Assembly: GCA_003344405.1 (NCBI GenBank)
Contig: NOWV01000129.1
Location: 151,874 to 215,873 of the forward strand
Direction of reading: 5' to 3'
DNA from: Trichoplax sp. H2
Lineage: Eukaryota; Placozoa; Uniplacotomia; Trichoplacea
Length of the DNA: 64,000 nt
Below the pieces are notes generated by a model, which made no database searches, was not told the DNA's origin, and worked only from the letters and a program-made list of their open reading frames with translations. This document shows, one piece after another, positions 1 through 10,617 of this stretch. The position numbers and the translations under genes are program-made. Numbering within the stretch: position 1 is the first letter of the stretch; every line of letters begins with the position of its first letter.

Positions 1-753
1 ATATCATCTCTGTAACTTCTTGATGAAATGTTTCAGCCAGTGTTTGAATATCTGCCAGATCCAATTTAATGTATTAAAATACGAAAGTTAGGAGTTAATA
101 CTTCAAGCCATTTCGTATCTAACCTGAGTCATGGATTTTCTATAGAGTGTATTACTATAAAGTTTTAGAAAAATTATGTCTGCTATAATTTCCCTATCAA
201 GATCGCGCTAAAGGTTACATGCTCATCGTTAAAATGCCATATTAGTATCACAACGCCCTATTGCAAACTATCATGCTATTGACTAATTTATTGTTCGATG
301 ATATACCCTTTACGCGTGCTAAAATTAGAAATTTTATTAATAAAAAAGGCTAATTTTTATCGATACAAGATACAGCTGAATAATGAATCATTAAGAGAGT
401 AAGCATAACAATGTAGTAAACTGTTATTTAAACTGAACGTGAGAATTTTAATATTGTGGTTATATCCTGCCAAATAAATATCTCCAAGTAGCAGCATTAA
501 CAAAAATTGAGTAAAAGTATATTCAAATATCTCCTTTAAAGTTTGGTAGTTAAGATACAGAATCAATCAATTCTATTACTTATCAACATAAAATAGGTTC
601 AATTAACAATAATTATAATTATCAGAAAATGCCCTGTTGGGTTGATATCTGACCTCTTTTGTAGATCCCTTGAGGAAAGTTGTTTTATTACAGTAGTTGA
701 TTTTGATCACTTTTTAAAGCTTTTCGTTACATGAATTAGTTAAAAGCATTATA

Positions 754-1090
754 CTTTTGTCTTTAAGTGCAGTAAAATCATATTTAGTTATTAGTAGCAA
801 ATTGTGCCTAGTAAACACAACAAGAACGTAGCTTCCATTTTATACTTTTAGCAGATTTTGAGAAGCAGCCAGTAGAAATATAGATAAATAGGAACATTCA
901 AACTGAAATATAAGTTAATATTTTTGTCTTTTCAAGTGCAGTAAAATCATTCTTTCAAGTTATTATTAACAGATTATGCCTGGTTAGCACAACAAAGAAG
1001 TAGCTTCTATTTCATCATTTTTAGCAGATTCAAGAAGTAGCTAGCAGAAACATAAATAAATAGAAATATTCAAATTGAAATATAAGTTGA
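754..1090. repeat. Tandem duplication, two units of about 168 bp
   Basis: Two adjacent diverged copies of one segment. Both contain the order 'gtgcagtaaaatcat', 'cacaacaa', 'gtagcttc', 'agcagatt', 'gaaatataagtt'. Unit 1 runs about 754-921 and unit 2 about 922-1090. No coding signal is visible in either. Confidence 0.8.
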
Positions 1091-1388
1091 AAAAGGTACT
1101 ATTTGACAATGGAAAGGAAATAGCAAGAAAAAACGTTTTAAACATAGGATAGTAATGAATAGCTCGCAGTCGTTTCAGGAAAACAAATAAGATGATTCAT
1201 TGCTATCGTCATATTAGCTGTAAAATGATTAAAATGATTCATTGCTGTATTATTAGACTAAACATGGTACCAGTTGGAGATTCTAATTAAAATGAGATTG
1301 AATAGTGATAGTCACAATTCTATTATACCTAAAAAGATCCGTACTTGTAATTTATTTAATATAGCAATGAAATGTAAGACTAACAGTA

Positions 1389-2008
1389 AGTAAAATCATT
1401 TCAGAATGATAACATCTGTGATCGCCATTCTATCAAGGTTATTCTGCATAGTTGTAGTAAGCTAATACACCCATCAAATAACTCCCTTGAATAAGAGTAC
1501 ATTACTCAAAACAATTACCTAGATAGTCCCCACGTCGGGCCAATTGGTATAATCCTATTGAGGTAAGTTTATGACTTCAACAAGAATTCTACAGCTGTAA
1601 TTATGATTTCGTGGAAGCTATTTGGGCAATGGATATCTGTTGAACTGATAAATACGTATAGGTACGAAGTACTTGTACTCGCGCTCTTTTACATAGGAAG
1701 ACTTGAATTATAGAAATGAAGTAGAAGACTAAATAAAATCATTTTATAATGGTAAGATCCATAGCCTCCATTCTACCATGATAATTCTGCATAGTTGTAT
1801 GCTTTGAATTAGAGTACATTTATTCGAAGTGGTTACACAGAAAGCTCAAATGCCAGGCCAGTTGGAATACCCATGCTGAGGTAAGATTGTGACTTTGGGA
1901 ATTCTTCCACCGTAATCATGATTCCGGTATGGTTATTTTGGTAATGGATACTTGCTGTGCTGATAAACATGTACTTGCACTGGCGCTCTTTTTTATAGGA
2001 AGACTTGA
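1389..2008. repeat. Tandem duplication of the 3' end of the class A GPCR gene
   Basis: The segment about 1389-1706 is a diverged copy of about 1730-2008. Shared strings include 'ttctgcatagttgta', 'gataaa', 'tggcgctctttt/cgcgctctttt' and 'ataggaagacttga'. The right-hand copy contains the last roughly 30 codons of the GPCR and its 3' flank. The left-hand copy is therefore a decayed duplicate of the receptor tail and is itself not open. Confidence 0.75.
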
Positions 2009-3022
2009 TCTTGGCGATTGCACAGGGGTAGAACCCACACGATGTCGACGACGTGGTAAATCTTTTGTAGGTCGATTACAAGACAAGTATCGATGGATAA
2101 ATAACTTTAGTTTCCGTCGTAAGATACCATTAGTAAGTGTATATAATATTGGATTAACTGCCGTATTTAAGAACGTAAGTAAATAAGCCATTCTCTGAGT
2201 AGAAGGTGGTAAGAATTGGTTTTGTGTTGGAGCAGACGATTCCGCGATGGCGAGTACCAATAATGGTACCCAACACAACATATTAGTGCCAACAATTAAA
2301 GATGTTGTTCTAATAGATTTTTTCAGATTTCGATCTTGAAAGTAACCAGCTACATTTTTACTGTAAGCAACAATAAAAATAACAATGTAACAAGTGATAG
2401 TCACGCTAACACCAACGATTAAATAACTACTAATAACATAACCATAGACATAATTGGTTGTGTTGACTCCTTTGACATCTAAATTACACAAGACACTAAA
2501 TCGATACCCATTTAAACCCACAATTTTGCCTAGTAATGGCATAGTAGCATAGCAAAAAGGAACAAGCCATGCTATAACAATTTGAAAGATGGCTTTGTTG
2601 ACGGTCATTCTCGAGCGATAAAAGAACGGATTAGTGACTGCGATACAGCGATCAATGCTAATAAGAGCAGTGGTAAAAAGTGAAGTACCCATAATCCAAA
2701 TCAGGAGAAAGCCTTGAAAATTACATAGTCCTTGTGATAATTGATTATATGCGTAGCACATATTGGTTACAATAATGCTTGGCAAGACTAACAGCGCACT
2801 AATTAAATCCGTCACGGCTAAATTGGCAATAAATAGTGTATCTACATCTTGTTTTAATGATGTCCGACAGACGATGGTTAAGCAGAAAGTGTTACCTAAA
2901 CCAGACACGATCATAATGATCACAGCTCCTGGAATAAAGTAATATATAAAAGCACTAGATGGTTGCCATTGATCCAATGTAGTAGCTTCCGTACTGACAT
3001 TGGTAGTAGTGAGATCAATCAT
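1916..3022 (-). CDS. Class A (rhodopsin-like) G protein-coupled receptor, intronless
   Basis: A 368-aa seven-transmembrane receptor in one uninterrupted ORF. The N-terminus is short with a glycosylation site (NVS near residue 8). TM1 has GN, TM2 has LAVTD (LAxxD class), and TM3 ends in IDRC in place of DRY. A conserved cysteine before TM3 (GLCNF) pairs with one in ECL2 (VLCNL). TM6 has CWVP and TM7 has NPILYT. The roughly 70-residue tail is basic and Ser-rich (RRRHR, SPRSS), which suits arrestin or kinase phosphorylation. It should sit in the plasma membrane and couple to G proteins. The ligand cannot be read from sequence; aminergic and peptide receptor groups are both possible. A single-exon gene fits the expanded GPCR families of early animals. 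Its 3' end has been duplicated downstream (1389-1706). Confidence 0.93.
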   Translation of the reverse strand: MIDLTTTNVSTEATTLDQWQPSSAFIYYFIPGAVIIMIVSGLGNTFCLTIVCRTSLKQDVDTLFIANLAVTDLISALLVLPSIIVTNMCYAYNQLSQGLCNFQGFLLIWIMGTSLFTTALISIDRCIAVTNPFFYRSRMTVNKAIFQIVIAWLVPFCYATMPLLGKIVGLNGYRFSVLCNLDVKGVNTTNYVYGYVISSYLIVGVSVTITCYIVIFIVAYSKNVAGYFQDRNLKKSIRTTSLIVGTNMLCWVPLLVLAIAESSAPTQNQFLPPSTQRMAYLLTFLNTAVNPILYTLTNGILRRKLKLFIHRYLSCNRPTKDLPRRRHRVGSTPVQSPRSSLPIKKSASASTCLSAQQVSITKITIPES

Positions 3023-6000
3023 GATGGAGTTAGAATAAAATGATTCCAGATGAATACCACCCTAGGTGAAGACTACTGAGTCTTACAGTATTTTGACAAT
3101 ACTTGGCAAGGACCAAAAAAATAGTTATGATCACGCTGCATAACCAGCGCATAAGGCACAGTAAAGTAATATTTTCTCCGTTATTGTTCTATTCAGTTTA
3201 CTCTTTTAGCAGTGTTGCCGACTAGAAAGCAAAAAGAAGAAATTAAACTACTGCTATCATTAGAAATCTCAATGTTATCTGTACTAAACTAACCAACAAC
3301 ATAAATATATAAATATATATATTATATGATAGATATAACTGCTACATTCATAGGTAACAACGTGAAAAATTCAAATTCTTCTCCAACTAGAAATCTCGAT
3401 AGCATCTGCACTAATTCAAGCAATACGATGTAAAAAAAAGTGCAAATAGCGCTAAAAATTTAAGAGTTATTACCACAACGAAATTAAAGATAAAAAATAG
3501 GAAAAGTGCATACTTAGTTATGGCTCCTACTTTGCAAATACTGTAAATGACAAGAAGAAATTTCGATATGATCTGTACTCATCTCAGCAATTACATTAAA
3601 AAAAAAATGGATCGGATAACGATGGCTGTTTTACAAAAGTTTCGCACCAAGAAAGCCGGAATTATTGTTGAATCTTGACAAAGTAATTTAAGACTAGAAG
3701 AAGATTTCACACTATTGCGTTGAAGTGCAAATCGAACACTGTTTATATGGCAAAATTTTCAAAATTTAACGTTAGAAAAGTATTACCAATACAACATAGA
3801 GATCGCTTTTATTTGTATTATCGCCAAGGTATGATTATTACCATGATATCATTGGACTTGGAGACCTGTGATGGGGATACTACTAATTTTGTTTTACAGC
3901 GGTAGTTATGGTCTTACGATGAAAAAGCAATTTATAGATGGAGTTACTGTCTTATACTGAGAGTTTGTTTGACTTTATTTACAGATTGATATTATTTCAA
4001 TTTCCAAATAAGCACCTGTACCATGTCAACAAGAAAATTTTTTTACTCGTAATTGCTACTCAAAGAATATATTGCTACAATACAAAGCATAGTTGCTTTA
4101 AAAGAGTTTAAGTAGCGTAGCGTAATAAATAAAAAATGATTTCTAAAGATCGTGTTTAAGTAGCGTATGAGTTAAGGTACGCTAAATGCAAGTAAAGGAA
4201 TAGATCGTATCGAATATCGATGTCAGCAAAGCTTGCAATTTACTAATTTTGATGTTATGGGTTGTTAATGTTAATTAATCCTAAATAAAAGTGGATACTA
4301 CTATGGCATATTTTAACGCAACTGGAAAATGACATTTCCAAAGTCCTAAATGAAAGACTGTCTTGCTGTATGTGTATCTTATGGAATTTGAATTGCTGTT
4401 CATCTAGGACAAATCAATGAGTCTTCCATTAGATTAGAATTCCGTATAAACTTACTGAATAAATGTATTATTCTATCCCTTCTATAGTAAAGAGTAGCAC
4501 CCTTGCTTTTCATTTACCCTAGTCGGAAACCTTATGCACAATTTGCTCACTGTGAACGACATTCTTTGGGCAACGAATATCGGTTTTACTTTGGATCAGC
4601 GAATTGATGGAGATAATACTGTATATCAGTATTATCGGAACAGAAATATCGAATTACTTTCGGTGTTGAATGTCAGATACCAATTTTAATCATGATTTAA
4701 TATCACATAATATCCCACTCGATGTTGTCTACGTGAGCGTGAAAACATAAACAAGACTTAATATATTGCCGGCACAAATTCGTAGATATTTAATACCGGT
4801 ATTGTTCATACTCTTATAAATAACAAACATTTATTACTATTGAGTGATGTATATATATTATAAATGAATGAGGATGCTAACCCAATCGATTTCGATGGAA
4901 CGAAAATCGGGCTTTAGAATCGTATTAATTATGTCGGAAATGGAGAGGTACCGGTATAGAAAGGTCAACTACGGTGGAATAAATCGGTCAAGCCCTTGTA
5001 TATTGTATTGTATTGTATCAATTTGCATGATAGAACAAGCTTAAAAACTAGCTATAAACACTTGAAAACTGTTGGACGTGATGGTAAATAGGCTATTTAA
5101 AATAGCCATTTCATATCATACAAAAAAAATTGTAAAGGTAAAGAGTCAACATTATAAATGGTCAATAAATTAAATAAGTCAAGTTGATTGTATCCAAAAT
5201 GTATTATTTCAAATTAGACGTTCTCTTCACGATACTATAAGGAAACAAGAATCAATAATTAATTAAAGAGCATTACAATGGCCAGACTAAATTTATCTTC
5301 GTAGTTCTTTTAGTAAATTGAAAGAAGATATAAAACCATCAACTATTCCCTACGGTGATCGCTACGGTACCATTTAGGTGTACTAAAATGATAGTGTTAT
5401 ATTTTATTAAACAGATCATTAAGAGAAGAAAAATACAGCTACATGATGCAACCTCTATCGTTTGGGGTGAAATTAAACTGTTTATTATTTGTGTTGGTTT
5501 TGCTTACTATTTGACCTAGATGAATATCTAGTACTGCCAGTTCAAGATGAATTGCCTTCTTTTTATAGATTGAGTTGTCTATAATACACTGGTATGGTTA
5601 TTTTAATTTTAGAGATAGAGCTAAGATTCTAAATGCTATTCTGATGTTGAGTATTCGATTGGTAAAACTATCATGCCTATAAAAGAAAAGCATGTAAATG
5701 AATGCTATCGACTTTATCTTTTTAAGGAAAATCGATTGCAATATTTGAATTTTATGTTGCTCAGTGAGAAAATGCGATAGCAGCAGATATAGATACGCGT
5801 ATTGCTATTAATTATTTTTAATAAAGTCAGTAAATTGCAATAGTCCAGCTTCTGTTGCTATGCGGATATTTTAAAAGTCTTAATTAAATCAACATCATTT
5901 TATAACATAGAATAGATTATTTCTTGGCTGTTGGCTCTAGATTTGTTGCTATGATCTACTAACTGATTTCATTAATGCAATTCTAATAAATTAGATTACA

Positions 6001-9000
6001 ATAGAGTTTACGGCTGATCTAGACGACAAATTAATAAAGTGTAACTTCAGCCATATTATTAAGTAATACAGGATCTGATAATGACGGCAATGATTCTTTC
6101 AATAAATTATTCCTGAGCGAACAACATAGTAAATGCCTTACAAGTTTATAGGATGAAGAAATAAATTTATTAGGCAATTATTCTACTAAATCTAGAGGTA
6201 CGATCTTTTTTTACTGTTTTGGTAGTAAAATAAAGTTACTCTACCGTTACAAATTCGAAATTTAGCTGCTAAATAAAAATGAAAACAGGAATTTTCTTAA
6301 ATTGGTATGCTAGTGCTAATTAATTCGAGCAATTGTTGCACTGGTAAGGGAATAGTTAGATTTTACAATAATGATTATATTGTCTTTAAACTGGTGTATG
6401 CTAACAAATTAAAGAGCCTAAAAAGAGATTCTCAAATATTATGGAATAGTCTAAAAGTTGAAAATGGAATCAATTTTACCTGGAAGATACTTTTGATTCA
6501 GTAACTTGCGAACCCAAAGGCTAGCTTGAGAGGAATTACTGATGCGTTCTGCTAAGCTTAATAGATAAATGGTTATCGCTTCAGTTGATAGGCAGGTTAT
6601 GATAAACTAGGCAATGATAAACAGTAGTTGAATAAATAGAATTAAAGATTGCGATTAATTCAGAATTTAAATAATATCTTGGTATGATGGTAAGAATACT
6701 CACAACGGATCAAAGCTCATAAGTGACGAATTAAATATTAGTGATCAATTTATATCTGATTCTGGCGATAATTTATTTGGTTACATTAAGTACAGCTTGT
6801 CTAACCTATGCTAAATATAGTGTGATCGGATCGTCGGGATTATAATTATCGAAAGATCATCAATGCACAAAATGGGGTTATTATAAATTTATGTTGACAA
6901 TACAAGGATTAATAATCCAATTAAACATTTGTTATTCATAGCGGAGGTTAATGGATTACATCTGCTTTCACGTATTATTTCAAATGGAAAGAAGCAAATA
7001 GCTATTCGCCGATACTTTGCTTGAGCTACAATAGCAACTGGTGAAATTGTTTCTATGCAATACAATAGATACTTAACGGCCCATTTTAGTTGATCAATAA
7101 ATATTAGCTATATGATATTAATAATTATTCTTTTTGATCAATAACTCTTAATTGAATATCTCTACATTAAACGTCCTGTAAAAATTGCCTGTGCATGAAT
7201 AAGCACGATAGAATTTTTAACCTTTTTAATTCAACTAGGCCAACTCCATATTGAAATAATTACAGGTTAGTATTATCATTTATCAATATGGCAAGGTACC
7301 GGTATTATTACTGTTAAAATTTCGTAGACATAACAGGCATATACTCTAACAAGTAAATACATAGTGTAAAAACTTATCAGTATTCATTTAAGGTCTTGAT
7401 CTTTGTACAACAATTTTCTTTACTTATAGCTAAGACAAATGATCGATGATCATCTAAGTGAAGGCCTATAAATGTATTGAGTGAGCGACCATCTGTCACT
7501 TATATTGAATTTGAAAACTTGGGGTAGAAAAATTAAAAGGCAATACTTAACCATTGAAGTGAATAAATTTGTTACCTGGCTGGCAAGCAGTCATTCGATG
7601 TGACTTTCTACTGGTTTAGCGGCGCATTTGTTTTAAATTTCTTATCTGCTAAAATCCGCAAGAATAATATAGCCCAAAGATGATCAAGTTGCTTATAAAT
7701 AATGCTATATTCTACTTCAGCCCCTCAACAATTACTAAAGACCTGTAAGCATGCCTTTAATCAGCCAATTATTCGTGTTACCATATAATAAAGTCAATTT
7801 TCGCTTATTGTTTTATTTCTTTGATGCACGTGAAATTTTATTTAGTTGATTTGCCGTCTAAATTTATCCCGGGCGAGGCGCTTTTCAATGGCGATTACCA
7901 TTGCTACATTGTTATTAATTTACGGAACAAAAATACTGACCAAACCCTGACTCAGTTATGCAATTATTACTAAACCCATGAACTGAATAGAATGTTTAGG
8001 ATTAATATTACCTGAGCAAATAATTTATTAATTTTAATGACCATTTCATGAATAATTTTTTCGTTATAATTTCAGTTAAAATTCTATACACTAAATAATT
8101 TTAAGAGCTTTTATAAAGTTTGATTGTTTTAATGAGTACCTATAGATTGAATTTAATACGATTATCCCTTTTATTAGAGATCTATAGCATTAGCACATTG
8201 CAATTCATTATAAACATGTTTAAACACCTATTTGGCGACAATCGCTTCAACACAGAATGAGACGTTTATCCGACATCATAACTACAGTAACCTACAAGTA
8301 CCAATATATCAATTAGTCTTAAATTACAAAGTTAGTTTCGACTTCCTATGGTAAGATAGTAGTTCTCCTATTTTAGAACTGATCTTATTTTACTAAATTT
8401 TGGCACATGATATTGTTGATTTTTACTTTAAATTATTTAGTGCCGAGATATGAATAGTGCTGTAATTGTCGTCGGTCTCATTATCATCAGTTCTCAATGA
8501 GGTGTGACGCCAAGATGTAATTACTGCCGAGAAAATTCTCTTATATAACATTGCAACATACTACCAGTCTATCTAGTAACTAAATTATCATTCTGTATAT
8601 CTTCGTAGTCTATCAATTGTGCTGTAATTTACGCCGGAACCACCGTTGTTAAAACTGTAGGTAGACCTAATTAAGAGGGTGTCGGCAAATTTAGACATAC
8701 AGGCAATTACCGTGTTATCCGATAGACTTGACTGTCGTGTTTACTTCTAAATACGGTATAGTCTATTTTCAGTAAAAGTATTAGTTTTCACTAGACTGTA
8801 GCATAACTCTAAGACTGTAACATAACTCTAAATATGTATGATCTATATTTAACAATTTATTCTGTGGAAATATCTTGTACTCTAGCTAAATTCTACCGTA
8901 GCACTAGCTTAACATACAAGTAACTTATTTTCATGAATCATTCGCGCCTATAAATAATTTTCCTCCTGCTGTGCTCCTAACTTTATAAAAGCTATCTTCT

Positions 9001-9214
9001 TTCGTCTATCTCGTTAGTTAGTTCTGGTAGTTACACGGTAAGCTTGCATGCTTCGCCTATTCTACACTACTATAATTATTCGACTAGTCACGTCGTTACT
9101 TACACGATAATCTTAGACGATTATTCTCTTATACTAGCTCAATAAAGATTACTCTTCCGTGAACTATTTTATTGCACTTTATTGCGACTGATGCTGAACT
9201 CTCAACCTCCCGAA
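3023..9214. other. Gene-poor AT-rich stretch
   Basis: No gene supported. There are simple AT runs (for example an 'atatata' tract near 3305-3330). A short open segment at about 4490-4690 encodes about 65 residues, including LVGNL and NDILWATNIG, but has no family match or splice context. A 20-bp unit is repeated twice in tandem at about 8798-8838 ('gactgtaacataactcta'). ORFs of 60-70 codons here are at chance length for this base composition. Confidence 0.5.
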
Positions 9215-9219
9215 ACATC

Positions 9220-9613
9220 TGTAAGACAGTGTAATATTGTATTCTCAGTTGATGATATATTTAGTAATGTCTACCGTAGGTGTTGTATTCAACATGTGAT
9301 AGATATTCTAGTTAGAAGCTTAAGTATTAAATATAGCTAGCTTAGTAGCTGTAATCCTTTTGAAGAGGAGCGCTACAGTGCTCACACTAGAGCTTCACAT
9401 GAAAGGTGTAAACTAGCCTGTATTTGAGATGCTAATACTGAAGTGTAAGTAAGGCGGAAAGGTATATAAGCGAGTAGTTTAGTAAAGTAAGATAGTTCTT
9501 TCTCGTTAGAGGTCCTCAGCTAATCGATTACGTTGTATCTTCGTAAAGGAGGTTTTGTTTAATAAACCTTAATTTTCTAAAGTTTTGAAGATTCTTGATC
9601 TATCAACCTCACA
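9220..9613 (+). mobile_element. Solo LTR, copy 1 (TSD ACATC)
   Basis: A 394-bp element starting TGTAAGACAG and ending AACCTCACA, so TG..CA termini. It is flanked by a perfect 5-bp target-site duplication ACATC (9215-9219 and 9614-9618). It contains a TATA box (tatataa near 9463) followed about 100 bp later by AATAAA (near 9561), the layout of an LTR promoter and polyadenylation signal. Highly similar over its whole length to the copies at 9849-10255 (inverted) and 41199-41614. No internal retroelement sequence adjoins it, so it is a solo LTR. A 5-bp TSD is usual for Gypsy and Pao and also found in Copia; the superfamily is not decided. Confidence 0.92.
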
Positions 9614-9848
9614 ACATCACATAAGCGACCAAAGATGTCAACCATGGTGGCTATTTTGCCAGAATAATATTAATCTAATAGTGTTCTCTTTAGCAATATA
9701 GTGTGGGAATCTATTACCTAAACCGCTTCTATCGGTCTAATCGAAGACGACGTAGATAAACTTATAGATAAGCTGCAAATCAGAGCTTGCTACTCGTAAT
9801 TACTGGTTTCTGAATGAATTTTATGTCATCTTTATATTAAAATAAGAG

Positions 9849-10255
9849 TGTGAGGTTGATTTCAAGAATCTTCAAGACTTTAGAAAATTAAGATTTATTG
9901 AACAAAACCTCGTTTACAAAGATACAACGTAATCGATCAGCTGAGGACCTCTAACGAGAAAGAACTATTTTACTGTTCTAAACTACTCGCTTATACACAT
10001 TTCTGCGCTAACAATCTTAGCACCTTACTTACTACACACTTCAGTATTAGCATCTCCAATACAGGATAGTTTACACCTTTCACGTGAAGCTCTAGTGTGA
10101 GCACTGTAGCACTCCTCTTCATAAGGATACAGTTACTAAGCTAGCTATATTTAATAATAAGCCTCTAACAGAATATCTATCGCACGTTGAATACAATAAC
10201 TACAGTATTACTAAATATACCATCAACTTAGAATACAGTATTACACTGTCTTACA
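9849..10255 (-). mobile_element. Solo LTR, copy 2, inverted (TSD AAGAG)
   Basis: A 407-bp copy of the same LTR in reverse orientation, starting TGTGAGGTTGAT and ending GTCTTACA on the plus strand. The perfect 5-bp duplication AAGAG flanks it (9844-9848 and 10256-10260). It lies 235 bp from copy 1. Because each copy has its own distinct target duplication, the pair arose by two insertions, not by one inverted duplication. Confidence 0.92.
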
Positions 10256-10407
10256 AAGAGTTAAAGATCATTCCATGATCATGAAACAAAATCATCAGTG
10301 ATTGTAGATTAAAGATAAAGAAGTTGGCATTCACTTTTAATGTTTTTTTCCCCTCTATTCACATAGCTATATATAGCGCTTTGCTGTAATTAACAGTAAG
10401 GTAAAAT

Positions 10408-10617
10408 CTAGCAGATGAAGTTAACTTTATTACAGCAATGCTTATCAGTACTAGTATTGAATGCTAGTTGATAAACTTCTTTATGGTGATCCATGACAGG
10501 GTCAATTATTGGAAGTTCAGCGATGACTAGGTACTGTAGACTCGCGATGTAGATATTATGTAAGTTTCCTTCTCGACAGATATGCATATAAAGTGGTGTT
10601 GGACTCCTCTTTATGTT
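10408..10617 (-). pseudogene. Ankyrin-repeat-like relic
   Basis: The minus-strand reading contains TPLYMHICREGNLHNI and, further on, DHHKEVYQLAFNTSTDKHCC. These resemble the TPLHxAxxxGN and GHxEVVQLLL parts of ankyrin repeats, but the spacing between them is wrong for an intact 33-residue repeat. There is no splice or start context. Most likely a decayed fragment of an ankyrin-repeat gene; a chance resemblance is not excluded. Confidence 0.35.

Noticed and set aside
1929-2186. 85-codon plus-strand ORF
   Set aside because: It is the antisense of the class A GPCR coding region and has no features of its own.
4490-4690. 65-codon open segment with LVGNL suggesting a GPCR TM1 relic
   Set aside because: The resemblance is limited to a few residues, and nothing like TM2-TM7 follows.
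9215-10260. Terminal inverted repeats of one large DNA transposon
   Set aside because: The two arms have different 5-bp flanking duplications, and a third, lone copy exists at 41.2 kb with its own. They are separate LTR insertions.
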